Part shown: positions 7,341-16,154 of the stretch, piece by piece
Position numbering within the stretch: the first letter of the stretch is position 1
How the letters are laid out: the number at the start of each line of letters is the position of its first letter
Assembly (NCBI GenBank): GCA_025560025.1
Contig: CP048486.1
Span: 1,266,501 to 1,330,500 of the forward strand
From: Agrobacterium tumefaciens
GTDB taxonomy: Bacteria; Pseudomonadota; Alphaproteobacteria; Rhizobiales; Rhizobiaceae
Length of the DNA: 64,000 nt
Direction: 5' to 3'
The notes under the pieces: generated by a model
Told to the model about the DNA's origin: nothing
Seen by the model: the letters and a program-made list of their open reading frames with translations, nothing else
The model's database searches: none
Made by a program: the position numbers and the translations under genes

Positions 7341-8585
7341 ATGGCGAAGATGGCGATGGAGCGGGTTTTGAGGGAAGCGAGGCGGGTCGCGATTGTCGGC
7401 GGCGGACCGGCGGGGCTGATGGCGGCCGAAGTGCTCTCGGCCGCAGGCCATGTCGTGACGGTGTTCGAGGCGATGCCGACCGTGGCGCGCAAATTGCTGA
7501 TGGCCGGAAAATCCGGCCTCAACATCACTCATGCCGAAGACTATGACAGCTTCCGTCACCGGTTCGGCGATGCGGAACCGAAGCTGCGCGCCGCTCTCGA
7601 TGATTTTACGCCCGACATGCTGCGCGACTGGGCGCAGGGGCTGGGGCAAGAAACCTTCGTCGGCACTTCCGGCCGTGTATTTCCCACTGTCATGAAGGCC
7701 TCGCCGCTGCTGCGGGCATGGCTCGCCCGGCTGGAAGCGCAGGGTGTGACCATCAGGACGCGGCACCGCTGGACGGGTTTTTCAGGCGATCGACTGGTTT
7801 TCGCGACACCGGAAGGCGAGGTTACCGTCGAGGCCGATGCCATTCTCCTGGCGCTCGGTGGCGCGAGCTGGCCGCGGCTAGGTTCGGATGCCGCATGGGT
7901 TCCAGTGCTTGCGGCAAAGGGTGTGGCGCTTGACCCGTTCAGACCTGCCAATTGCGGTTTCGACGTCTACTGGAGTGATGTGTTCCGGCAGCGTTTTGCA
8001 GGCGAGGCGTTGAAATCCGTCATCACCATTTCTCCCGCAGGTGCGTTTCAGGGTGAGTTCGTCGTGACGCAGCACGGCGTCGAGGGCAGCGTCATCTATG
8101 CCCATTCCGCCGCACTGCGCGACCGGTTGGAACAGGCGGGCAAAGTCTCGCTTGTCGTCGATCTGGCGCCGGGACGAACCGTGGAACGCCTCGGCCTCGA
8201 TCTGGCAAAGCTTGGCCGCAAGGAGAGTTTTGCAAACCGCATGCGCAAGGCGGCTGGCCTCTCTGCCGTCAAGGTCGGCCTTCTCAGGGAAATCTTTCCC
8301 GACATCGCGGCCATGCCGGACGAGTTCGTCGCCGCGAGAATAAAACATGCCGAGATACCGCTTTTGCGGCCGAGGCCGATTGCCGAGGCGATTTCGTCGG
8401 CCGGTGGTGTCGCCTGGAACGGTGTTGATGAGAACTACATGCTGAAAAGCATCCCCGGCCTATTCGCTGCCGGGGAAATGCTGGACTGGGAAGCGCCGAC
8501 AGGCGGTTATCTGCTGACCGCCTGTTTCGCCACCGGCAAGGCCGCCGCCAAGGGCATTGCCGGGTGGCTTGAAGGCTCAGCCTGA
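7341..8585 (+). CDS. HI0933/YhiN-family FAD-dependent oxidoreductase
   Basis: Flavoprotein of 414 residues, close to the uncharacterised TIGR03862-type subgroup of the HI0933 family. The FAD-binding dinucleotide motif is RVAIVGGGPAGLMAAEVLSA with the family signature ARKLLMAGKSGLNITHAE directly after. A C-terminal FAD motif contains TACFATGKAAAKGIAGWL, and GGVAWNGVDENYMLKSIPGLFAAGEMLDWE (seen in two parts) is typical. ATG 7341 was chosen over the more upstream in-frame codons, which overlap the divergent YigZ-type gene. The gene end overlaps the convergent betaine ATPase gene by 9 nt. Physiological substrate unknown. Confidence 0.85.
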   Translation: MAKMAMERVLREARRVAIVGGGPAGLMAAEVLSAAGHVVTVFEAMPTVARKLLMAGKSGLNITHAEDYDSFRHRFGDAEPKLRAALDDFTPDMLRDWAQGLGQETFVGTSGRVFPTVMKASPLLRAWLARLEAQGVTIRTRHRWTGFSGDRLVFATPEGEVTVEADAILLALGGASWPRLGSDAAWVPVLAAKGVALDPFRPANCGFDVYWSDVFRQRFAGEALKSVITISPAGAFQGEFVVTQHGVEGSVIYAHSAALRDRLEQAGKVSLVVDLAPGRTVERLGLDLAKLGRKESFANRMRKAAGLSAVKVGLLREIFPDIAAMPDEFVAARIKHAEIPLLRPRPIAEAISSAGGVAWNGVDENYMLKSIPGLFAAGEMLDWEAPTGGYLLTACFATGKAAAKGIAGWLEGSA

Positions 8586-9638
8586 CAGCCGTTCCGCCAT
8601 GTCCGCGTCGTCACCGGAAGCGGTTCTGACTAGGCAGCGCATGATGGCGTCGGTGGTGACGGTGCCGAGCGACTTGCCGTTTTCTCCAACGACCGTGGCG
8701 CTGCTGACATTTTCCCGAACGAGCGCGCGCAGGCCCTCTTCAACCGTCATATCCGCAGCGAGCTGAAGCCGCGACTGACCGGAAAATTCCGGTTGGACGA
8801 TAGCGCCGAGGCGGATGACACGGCCGCGATTGACCTCCTCCACGAAGGCCTCGATATAGCTGTCGGCCGGTGACATGACGATTTCGGCCGCCGTGCCCTG
8901 CTGGATGATTTCGCCGTCGCGCAAAATGGCGATCTTGTCGCCCAGCCGCAGGGCCTCGTCCAGATCGTGGGTGATGAAGACCACGGTCTTCTTTAACTCC
9001 TTCTGCAGTTCCAGCAGTACCGTCTGCATGTCGACGCGGATGAGCGGATCGAGCGCCGAATAGGCCTCGTCCATCAGCAGGATTTCGGCATTGTTGGTGA
9101 GCGCCCGGGCAAGACCCACACGCTGCTGCATGCCGCCGGAAAGCTGGTTCGGATAATGGCTGGAGAAACCTTCCAGCCCCACGCGCCGGATCCAGACTTC
9201 GGCCCTTTCCTCCCGCTCGCGCTTGTCGACGCCCTGCACCTCGAGCCCGTAGACAACATTCTGCAGCACGTTGCGATGTGGCAAGAGGCCGAATTTCTGG
9301 AACACCATCGCCGTCTTGTGGCGGCGGAATTCCAGAAGCTCGGCTTCGTTGAGGCGACAGACATCGGCGCCGCCATAGAGGATTTCCCCGGCGGTCGGGT
9401 CGATCAGCCGGTTGACGTGGCGGATCAGTGTCGATTTTCCCGAGCCGGAAAGGCCCATGATGACGGTAATCTGCCCGCCCGGCATGGTGATGTTGATATC
9501 GCGCAGGCCGAGTACGTGGCCGTGTTTGGCGTTGAGTTCCGCCTTGGACATGCCGGCTTTGACGGGCTCGACATAGTCCGTCGCCTTGGAGCCGAAAATC
9601 TTGTAGAGGCTGCGAATTTCGATCGATTGACTAGCCAT
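8577..9638 (-). CDS. Glycine betaine/proline betaine-type ABC transporter ATP-binding subunit
   Basis: Energises a quaternary-amine (QAT, ProU/OpuA-type) importer; 353 residues. Features: N-terminal extension typical of ProV (FGSKATDYVEPVKAGMSKAE), Walker A GLSGSGKST, Q-loop FQKFGLLPHRNVLQNV, ABC signature LSGGMQQRVGLARAL, Walker B EILLMDEAYSALDP and H-loop FITHDLDEAL. The C-terminal ~80 residues resemble a CBS-like module (VSSATVVGENGKSLGTVTTDAI), the ionic-strength sensor in OpuA-type ATPases. The start ATG 9638 overlaps the permease stop (ATGGCTAG), so the two are translationally coupled; a longer open frame exists upstream but overlaps the permease. Confidence 0.9.
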   Translation of the reverse strand: MASQSIEIRSLYKIFGSKATDYVEPVKAGMSKAELNAKHGHVLGLRDINITMPGGQITVIMGLSGSGKSTLIRHVNRLIDPTAGEILYGGADVCRLNEAELLEFRRHKTAMVFQKFGLLPHRNVLQNVVYGLEVQGVDKREREERAEVWIRRVGLEGFSSHYPNQLSGGMQQRVGLARALTNNAEILLMDEAYSALDPLIRVDMQTVLLELQKELKKTVVFITHDLDEALRLGDKIAILRDGEIIQQGTAAEIVMSPADSYIEAFVEEVNRGRVIRLGAIVQPEFSGQSRLQLAADMTVEEGLRALVRENVSSATVVGENGKSLGTVTTDAIMRCLVRTASGDDADMAERLSG

Positions 9639-10518
9639 GCGCCACTTCCCGGTGTTTTTGCAGGCGAAGGCCATAGGCCTGGCTGATGCGGTCGAAGATG
9701 ATGGCGATGCCGACGATGGCAAGCCCGTTGAACACGCCGAGCGTGAAATACTGGTTGGCGATGGCCTTCAGCACCGGCTGACCGAGGCCCTGCACGCCGA
9801 TCATGGAGGCGATGACGACCATGGCAAGCGCCATCATGATGGTCTGGTTGATGCCTGCCATGATGGTGGGAAGGGCAAGCGGCAGCTGCACCTTGAAAAG
9901 CTTCTGGCGCTTCGATGAACCGAAGGCGTCGGCCGCCTCCAGCACGTCGCGGTCGACCATGCGGATACCGAGATTGGTAAGCCGGATCATCGGCGGGATG
10001 GCGTAGATCACAACAGCGATGACGCCGGGCACGCGGCCGATGCCGAGCAGCATGACGACGGGAATGAGATAGACGAAACTCGGCATCGTTTGCATCACGT
10101 CAAGAATGGGATTGACGACATTCTGCAGACGGTTGGAGCGCGCCATGGCGATGCCGATCGGCAGGCCGATGACGATGGACAGCACGGCGCAGACGAAGAT
10201 CATCGAAATCGTCTTCATCGTGTCCTCCCACATGCCGAACCAGCCGATGGCAAACAGGATGCCGCAACACAGGGCAACAATGGTGGCGCTGCGGCTGGCA
10301 AACCAGGCGAGAGCGCCGACAATAAGAATAACGACCGGCCAGGGGGCGCCGATCAAAAGCCTTTCCGCCCAGATGAGGAAGCTCTGCAGGGGGGTGAACA
10401 GCCCCTCTATTGCGCTGCCATAGGTTCGGGTGAATGCCCGAAATCCCTCGTCGATGACTTTTTTCAGCGCGCGCAGAGCATCGTCATTCATGGTCGGAAA
10501 TTTGAAAAGCCATTCCAT
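9631..10518 (-). CDS. Glycine betaine/proline betaine-type ABC transporter permease
   Basis: Inner-membrane subunit of the same importer (295 residues) with about seven hydrophobic segments, the first around residues 55-75 (WPVVILIVGALAWF). The BPD_transp_1 EAA loop is visible as DVLEAADAFGSSKRQKLFKVQLPLALP (two blocks), the contact site for the ATPase. VIASMIGVQGLGQPVLKAI is the conserved C-terminal loop of ProW/OpuAB permeases. ATG 10518 is preceded by GGAGAACAGGAT. It lies 209 nt after the binding-protein gene, separated by the hairpin at 10665-10684. Confidence 0.9.
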   Translation of the reverse strand: MEWLFKFPTMNDDALRALKKVIDEGFRAFTRTYGSAIEGLFTPLQSFLIWAERLLIGAPWPVVILIVGALAWFASRSATIVALCCGILFAIGWFGMWEDTMKTISMIFVCAVLSIVIGLPIGIAMARSNRLQNVVNPILDVMQTMPSFVYLIPVVMLLGIGRVPGVIAVVIYAIPPMIRLTNLGIRMVDRDVLEAADAFGSSKRQKLFKVQLPLALPTIMAGINQTIMMALAMVVIASMIGVQGLGQPVLKAIANQYFTLGVFNGLAIVGIAIIFDRISQAYGLRLQKHREVAHG

Positions 10519-10654
10519 ATCCTGTTCTCCATGACGAAGCGGAGGCGGGGACCCAAATCCTCCGCGCTCCGGGAGTAAGATCGTCAGAGCGCCGCGCGGC
10601 CTTCAGGCATGCCGGGCGGGACGCTCTATCCTGTTGAGCCGGCGCAGCCTGCCT

Positions 10655-10684
10655 CGCAAAATACGCGATGCAGCCCGGCATCGC
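10655..10684 (-). terminator. Attenuator-like hairpin between binding-protein and permease genes
   Basis: Stem GCGATGC (10665-10671) and GCATCGC (10678-10684) with loop AGCCCG, followed on the minus strand by GTATTTTGCG. A 7-bp stem with a short T-tract inside an otherwise co-directional importer operon would lower expression of the permease and ATPase relative to the binding protein. Folding strength is modest, so partial termination is more likely than full. Confidence 0.5.
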
Positions 10685-10727
10685 CTTTGGCGCACGCCGG
10701 TTGCCGGGCAGATATGTCGAGGCGGCC

Positions 10728-11726
10728 TTATAGGGCGGCCTTGACCTTTTCCGCGACGTCAGGGGACACCCAGCCGGTCCACAGCGCCTCGTTTTCTTTC
10801 AGGAAATGCTTGGCGCCGTCTTCGCCTGTCGCCTGGTTATCGGTCATCCAGGCAATCAGCTTGTTGACGGTGTCGTTGGTCCAGGCGCGCTTGTTCAGAT
10901 AATCCATGGCCGGACCGGCGCGGTCGGCAAAGGTTTTGCTGACCAGCGTCTGCACGTCGTCCACCTGCCATGCGTTTGGCTTCGGATCGGCGCAGTCAGC
11001 GACAGACGTGCAGCGCTTCCATTCGGCCGCATCGTATTCCGCGCCGAAGCCGAGCTTCACCATCTCATATTTGCCGAGCAGCGAGGTGGGCGCCCAATAA
11101 TAACCGACCCATGGCTGCTTGGCCTCGTAAGCCTTGGCGATCGAGCCGTCGAGACCTGCGGCGGAGCCGGTGTCGACAAGCGTGAAGCCTGCCTTTTCAC
11201 CATCGAAAGCCTTGAAGAGCTGGGCGGTGACGACCGTGCCGCCCCAGCCCTGCGGACCGTTGAAGACGGCGCCCTTCGCCTTGTCTTCGGGCGAGGGGAA
11301 AAGCTCGGGATGTTTAAAGAGGTCCGGAATGGTCTTGAGATCGGGATTGGCGTCGGCGACATATTTCGGAATCCACCAGCCCTGGACGGCGCCGTCCGAG
11401 AGGATCTTGGCGGCGGCGACGACCTTGCCGCCTTCCAGCCCCTGCTTGACGATTTCCGGCTGCAGGCTGACCCAGGCTTCGGGTGCGATGTCCGGCTGGC
11501 CTTTTTCGGCCATGGACGTCAATGTCGGTACGGTATCGCCGGTGACGATTTCGGCGGAGCAGCCATAGCCTTTTTCAAGAATGAGCTTGTCGAGATTGGC
11601 GGCGACTTCGGCGGATTGCCAGTTCATGCTGGCGATGGTGACGTTTCCACAGTCGGCGGCAAAGGCGGCACCGCCTGAAAAGGCGAAGCCGGCGGAAAGA
11701 ATAGTGGCACCCAAAAGTATTTTCAT
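10728..11726 (-). CDS. Periplasmic glycine betaine-type substrate-binding protein (OpuAC family)
   Basis: Periplasmic receptor of the importer encoded downstream (332 residues). ATG 11726 follows GAGGGAAC; the frame is open upstream without coding character. The signal peptide is KMKILLGATILSAGFAF-like with cleavage after AFA near residue 23. The mature protein begins CGNVTIASMNWQSAEV, the OpuAC fold start. Trp-rich segments (GWWIPKY, QPWVGYYWAP, WTGWVSP) fit the aromatic cage that binds trimethylammonium groups. Two further Cys residues (KRCTSVADCADPK) probably form a disulfide. Betaine, choline or proline betaine cannot be told apart from sequence alone. A promoter probably lies in 11727-12089. 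Confidence 0.88.
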   Translation of the reverse strand: MKILLGATILSAGFAFSGGAAFAADCGNVTIASMNWQSAEVAANLDKLILEKGYGCSAEIVTGDTVPTLTSMAEKGQPDIAPEAWVSLQPEIVKQGLEGGKVVAAAKILSDGAVQGWWIPKYVADANPDLKTIPDLFKHPELFPSPEDKAKGAVFNGPQGWGGTVVTAQLFKAFDGEKAGFTLVDTGSAAGLDGSIAKAYEAKQPWVGYYWAPTSLLGKYEMVKLGFGAEYDAAEWKRCTSVADCADPKPNAWQVDDVQTLVSKTFADRAGPAMDYLNKRAWTNDTVNKLIAWMTDNQATGEDGAKHFLKENEALWTGWVSPDVAEKVKAAL

Positions 11727-12089
11727 TTTTGTTCCCTCTGGTCGCGGTGTGGCGGAGACCCGGGCGCGGACGGCACCGCGACCGTCAGCGTTCGTATTGA
11801 GGCTTAATAATTCCTTTGTTGTCGTTCCGTTTGCGGCAATTTCTGGCGTATTGAGGATGGCAATCGTCAATCAATCTTCACGTCTGGCGGAGACATCGGT
11901 GAAAAATGCCGCTTGCGGATGTCGTTTTCGCGTGACGCTGCTGCGCGTCCAAGCAAATATTTCACGCCACTGGAACTTTTCCGAAATCTGAAAAAGCCTG
12001 GAACAATAAACGGAAGTTTTTGTTTTCTTGGACATTTATTCCGTTCTGTATTACGGGAAATTTCGTCTCTGTTTTTGTGGTGATATTGA
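11727..12089. promoter_or_regulatory. Divergent promoter region: betaine-binding protein and hybrid kinase
   Basis: A 363-nt gap between two divergent genes. It becomes AT-richer towards the kinase (from about 11990) and contains no convincing gene. Both promoters must lie here, but I could not fix boxes or a clear operator. Confidence 0.5.
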
Positions 12090-15062
12090 ATGACCAATCT
12101 TCGTGCTGCCCCGATATGGCCAATCGGTGGTGGTGAAACGGGTGAGCTTGTGCGTGGTTTCGACTGGTCGAAGACATCGCTCGGTCCGATTGGCGGCTGG
12201 CCGCAAAATCTGAGGCAGAAGGCCAATTCCGTCGTCAATTCCCCCATTCCGCAGGTGCTGATGTGGGGTGGCGATCATGTGATGATCTATAATGACGGCT
12301 ATGCGGAGATAGCTGGCAACTACCACCCGCGGGCGCTTGGTGGAACGGTGCCGGGTATCTGGCCGGAAATATGGGACTGGAACAGCCGCATTCTGGAAGC
12401 CGGCTTTCGCGGCGAGGTCATGTCCTATCGTGACCAGCCGATGACGCTGATGCGGCACGGCCAGCCGGAAGAGGTGATCTTCGACCTGTTCTACACGCCG
12501 ATCTATAACGAAGGCGGCACGGTGGACGGTGTTTTATGCACCGTGCTCGAAAATACCGACAAGGTGAAGGCGCTCGAGGCACTGGAGCAGAGCCGCGAGG
12601 AACTAAGCCGGCTCACCAATGCCCTGCCTATTCTGGTCGGATATGTCGATCGTGACTACGTCTATAAGTTCGCCAATGACGGTTATCTGGAATGGTTCGG
12701 CCGCCGCGCCGAGGAGGTTATCGGCCGCAGCGCTCCCGAAATCGTCGGTGAGGCGTTTTTCGAGGCCCGCAGGGCTTATCTCGATCGTGCCCTCAGCGGC
12801 GAGAAGATCGTTTCGGATACCGTGATCAACAGACCGGACGGCACCACGCGTGCGGCCGAAATCCGCTATGTTCCTCGTTATATCGCCGATGGCTCCATCG
12901 ATGGCATCTATGTGCTGATCATCGATATCGAGGAACGGAAGCGTTCGGAGCGGGAAATCCTGCTCAGCAACAGTCGCTTCCGCGCCGCGGTGGAAGCCGT
13001 CCACGGCGTGTTGTGGACCAACAGCGCCGAGGGCAGGATGCTCGGCGAGCAGCCTGCATGGGCCGCGTTAACGGGCCAGACTCCGCAAGAATATCAGGGT
13101 TTTGGCTGGGCGGATGCCGTCCATCCTGAGGACAGGCAGGGGTCTGTCGACAGCTGGAACAAAGCGGTTGCGGAAAAGTCGACCTATATCTGGGAACATC
13201 GTGTGCGCCGCCATGACGGCATCTACCGCACATTTGCGATCCGTGGCGTTCCGATTTTCGACACGACCGGCACCATTGCCGAATGGGTCGGCGTCCACAC
13301 GGATGTCACCGAACAGCGGCAGGCCGAAAATACGCTGAAGGAGCATGCCAGCAATCTGGAACGCGAAATTCGCCACCGGATCAGGGCGGAAGAGCAGCTT
13401 CGCCAGCTTAACGAAGGGCTGGAAGCGCGTGTCGAGACGGAAATGGCCGAGCGTCACCAGACCGAAAGGGCGTTGCAGCAGGCGCAGAAAATGGAATCCA
13501 TCGGCCAGCTGACCGGCGGCGTGGCGCATGATTTCAACAATCTGCTTCAGGTGATCGCGGGCAATCTGCAATTGCTGTCAAAGGACGTGAGTGGCAATGA
13601 GCGCGCCGAACGGCGGCTGGAAAATGCACTTGCCGGCGTCCATCGCGGTGCAAAGCTTGCAAGCCAGCTTCTGGCTTTCGGCCGGCGTCAGGCGCTGGAA
13701 CCGCGTGTCATCAACATTGCCCGTTTTGTGACGGGCATGGACGATCTGTTGCGACGCTCGCTCGGCGAGGCGATCGAGGTGGAGGTCATCACCTCCGGCG
13801 GCCTGTGGAACACCTATGCCGACCCCAACCAGGTGGAGAATGCTCTCCTCAATCTCGCGATCAATGCGCGAGACGCCATGGAGGGGCAGGGCAAGCTGAC
13901 GATCGAGGTCGGTAATGTGGTTCTGGATCGCGATTATGCCCGCAAACATTCGGAGGTTTCAGCGGGGCAATATGTCATGCTCGCCGTTACAGATACCGGA
14001 TCGGGCATGTCGCCGGAGATTCTGGAGAAGGTTTTCGAGCCGTTCTTTTCGACCAAGCCGGAGGGCAAGGGCACAGGCCTCGGTCTTTCGATGGTCTATG
14101 GTTTCGCAAAACAGTCGAGCGGCCACGTCAACATCTATAGCGAGCTCGGGCAGGGCACGACGGTGAAGATGTATTTGCCGCGCTCCGCCGCCGACGAGGA
14201 CAGGGAAGTGGTGATGCCGGCCGGTCCCATCGAAGGTGGAACCGAGACGATCCTGGTGGTGGAGGATGACGAGGAGGTGCGCGGCACCGTTGTCGAGACG
14301 CTTGGTGATCTCGGTTACCGGGTGCTGACCGCCCGCGATGCGCAGGCCGGTTTGACCGTGGTCGAAAGCGGCATGCCGATCGATGTCATCTTCACCGATG
14401 TGGTGATGCCGGGACCTTTGAAAAGCCGGGAAATGGCACGTCGCGCGCAGGAACGGCTGCCCGGCCTCGCCGTGCTCTTCACATCGGGTTACACCGAAAA
14501 CTCCATCGTGCATGGCGGCAAACTGGATGCCGGGGTTGAGCTTCTCTCCAAGCCCTATACGCGTGAAGCGCTGGCGCGGCGCATCCGCCACGTCATCGCC
14601 AATCGCAAGCAGGTTTCTCTGGCCAAGACGAGGCCGGCATCGGCATCGAATACGTCAAAAATCACCGAAACCGCCAAGGTCGGACATGAAGACAGACCGG
14701 TTCGCGTGCTTCTGGTCGAGGATGATGCGCTGATCCGGATGAGTTCGACGGAGATGCTTTCGGATAGCGGCTACACCGTGGTCGAGGCCGGCAATGCAGC
14801 TCAGGCGCTGAAGGCGATCGAGGCTGACCATATCGATGTTCTCGTCACCGATATCGGCCTGCCCGACATGCGGGGCGGGGAACTGGCGGTGGAGGCTCTG
14901 CGCCGCAAGCCGGGGCTTGCCGTCGTTTTTGCGACGGGGGACAGCCATCTGCCGGAGGGAGCACCGGAAAGTGCGGTTCTCCTGACCAAGCCCTATGACG
15001 AACAGCAGATCATCTCGGCCGTTGAAATGGCCTGCAGGGCAAAGACGGTGGCGGGAGAATAG
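12090..15062 (+). CDS. Hybrid sensor histidine kinase with three PAS-like and two receiver domains
   Basis: Soluble multidomain phosphorelay protein, 990 residues, no membrane segments. An N-terminal PAS-like domain (about 15-150) opens with the family block [19 protein letters not shown]. Two more PAS domains follow (about 170-285 and 290-415), the last with a PAC motif ([14 protein letters not shown]). A coiled coil (about 415-470) leads to HisKA with [19 protein letters not shown], phospho-His480, then HATPase ([32 protein letters not shown]). Receiver 1 (about 713-830) has Asp770 in FTDVVMPG and receiver 2 (about 872-985) has Asp921 in VTDIGLPD. Having no output domain, it should pass phosphate to a separate partner. 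The many PAS domains suggest redox, light or ligand sensing, unproven. It ends close to the convergent ghrA gene. Confidence 0.9.
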   Translation: MTNLRAAPIWPIGGGETGELVRGFDWSKTSLGPIGGWPQNLRQKANSVVNSPIPQVLMWGGDHVMIYNDGYAEIAGNYHPRALGGTVPGIWPEIWDWNSRILEAGFRGEVMSYRDQPMTLMRHGQPEEVIFDLFYTPIYNEGGTVDGVLCTVLENTDKVKALEALEQSREELSRLTNALPILVGYVDRDYVYKFANDGYLEWFGRRAEEVIGRSAPEIVGEAFFEARRAYLDRALSGEKIVSDTVINRPDGTTRAAEIRYVPRYIADGSIDGIYVLIIDIEERKRSEREILLSNSRFRAAVEAVHGVLWTNSAEGRMLGEQPAWAALTGQTPQEYQGFGWADAVHPEDRQGSVDSWNKAVAEKSTYIWEHRVRRHDGIYRTFAIRGVPIFDTTGTIAEWVGVHTDVTEQRQAENTLKEHASNLEREIRHRIRAEEQLRQLNEGLEARVETEMAERHQTERALQQAQKMESIGQLTGGVAHDFNNLLQVIAGNLQLLSKDVSGNERAERRLENALAGVHRGAKLASQLLAFGRRQALEPRVINIARFVTGMDDLLRRSLGEAIEVEVITSGGLWNTYADPNQVENALLNLAINARDAMEGQGKLTIEVGNVVLDRDYARKHSEVSAGQYVMLAVTDTGSGMSPEILEKVFEPFFSTKPEGKGTGLGLSMVYGFAKQSSGHVNIYSELGQGTTVKMYLPRSAADEDREVVMPAGPIEGGTETILVVEDDEEVRGTVVETLGDLGYRVLTARDAQAGLTVVESGMPIDVIFTDVVMPGPLKSREMARRAQERLPGLAVLFTSGYTENSIVHGGKLDAGVELLSKPYTREALARRIRHVIANRKQVSLAKTRPASASNTSKITETAKVGHEDRPVRVLLVEDDALIRMSSTEMLSDSGYTVVEAGNAAQALKAIEADHIDVLVTDIGLPDMRGGELAVEALRRKPGLAVVFATGDSHLPEGAPESAVLLTKPYDEQQIISAVEMACRAKTVAGE

Positions 15063-15080
15063 GTCGCCCGCCATCCTGTT

Positions 15081-16025
15081 TTAATAACCACGCGCCATAT
15101 CGACAGTCTCGGGCAAAGTGCCGGTCTCGCGCCATGTGCGGACATTGCCGGCGACGATCCGGGCCGAACTCTCGCGGCTTGTCGGCGCGGAAATATGCGG
15201 CAGGACGGTAACTTTGGGATGCTGCCAGAAGGCGGAAGAGGCGGGCAAGGGCTCCTGTTCGAAGACATCGAGAACGGCGTGCGAAAGCCGGCCGGAATCA
15301 AGCGCCGCGATCAGGTCGTCGGCGACGATGACCGCGCCGCGGGCGAAATTGATGAGTGCCGCTCCCTGTTTCATTGCGGCGAGACGGCCGGCATCAAGAA
15401 GACCGCGCGTGGCATCGGTAAGGGGTACGAGGCAGACAAGAATGTCGCTCTTTTCCAGCAATGCCTGCAGCCCGTCGTCGCCGGTCAGCGTTTCCACGCC
15501 TTCGATGGCCTTGGCCGAACGGCTCCAGCCGGCGACGTTGAAACCGGCATGGATAAGGCGCTCCGCCGCAGCCGTGCCGAGGGCTCCGAGGCCGAGGAGA
15601 CCGACGGTCATCTCGCCGGGGTGGCGGTAGTTGAGCTCCTGCCAGAGCGCCTTTTTTTGGTTTTCGCGATAGGCGGGCATGTCGCGCTGCAGGTAATAGG
15701 TCCATGCCAGCACGGCTTCGGCCATGACGCGGGAAAGCTCGGGGTCCTTCAGCCGAACGATGGGGGGAGCCTTGTCGCCCAGCTCCAGCACCAGCCGCTC
15801 GACACCCGCCCACAGGCTGTGGATCCATTTGAGACCCGGAAGAGCGGCGATATCGGCCGGATCTGGATTGGCGACGATGGCGAAATCCACTGCCCGTCGC
15901 TGCTCGTCCGTCAATTCGGAAAAGGAGAGGATTTCCTCCTGCGGCATGGCGGCGCGCAGCGCCTGTTTCCAGACGGCTTCCGTTTCCGCATTCATCCGTG
16001 AAACAAAGGCGATGGGTGATGGCAT
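15081..16025 (-). CDS. ghrA: Glyoxylate/hydroxypyruvate reductase A-like D-2-hydroxyacid dehydrogenase
   Basis: NAD(P)H-dependent reductase of glyoxylate and hydroxypyruvate (314 residues, like GhrA). The Rossmann motif is TVGLLGLGALGTAAAERL, and WSRSAKAIEG after strand 2 suggests NADPH preference (basic residue, no Asp). Catalytic residues fit the family: Arg in INFARGAVI, Glu in LDVFEQEPLP, His in VTVLPHISAPT. The early block LKWIHSLWAGVERLV is characteristic of GhrA. ATG 16025 is preceded by CAGGA. No obvious operon partner. Confidence 0.85.
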   Translation of the reverse strand: MPSPIAFVSRMNAETEAVWKQALRAAMPQEEILSFSELTDEQRRAVDFAIVANPDPADIAALPGLKWIHSLWAGVERLVLELGDKAPPIVRLKDPELSRVMAEAVLAWTYYLQRDMPAYRENQKKALWQELNYRHPGEMTVGLLGLGALGTAAAERLIHAGFNVAGWSRSAKAIEGVETLTGDDGLQALLEKSDILVCLVPLTDATRGLLDAGRLAAMKQGAALINFARGAVIVADDLIAALDSGRLSHAVLDVFEQEPLPASSAFWQHPKVTVLPHISAPTSRESSARIVAGNVRTWRETGTLPETVDMARGY

Positions 16026-16120
16026 GGGACTGATCCTGCTTGCGATTTTAGCTTTAAGCCATCAATGCGCAATTTCAGGGGTCAATGCCAGAGGCCTGTC
16101 GTTTTAATCTTCGGCAGAAT

Positions 16121-16150
16121 AAAACGGCCCGGTTTTCACCGGGCCGTTTC
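16121..16150 (-). terminator. exoP: Rho-independent terminator after exoP
   Basis: Perfect 11-bp stem AAACGGCCCGG (16122-16132) and CCGGGCCGTTT (16139-16149), loop TTTTCA, then TTTTATT on the minus strand. It begins 6 nt after the exoP stop and ends the exo minus-strand operon. Confidence 0.88.
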
Positions 16151-16154
16151 ATCA

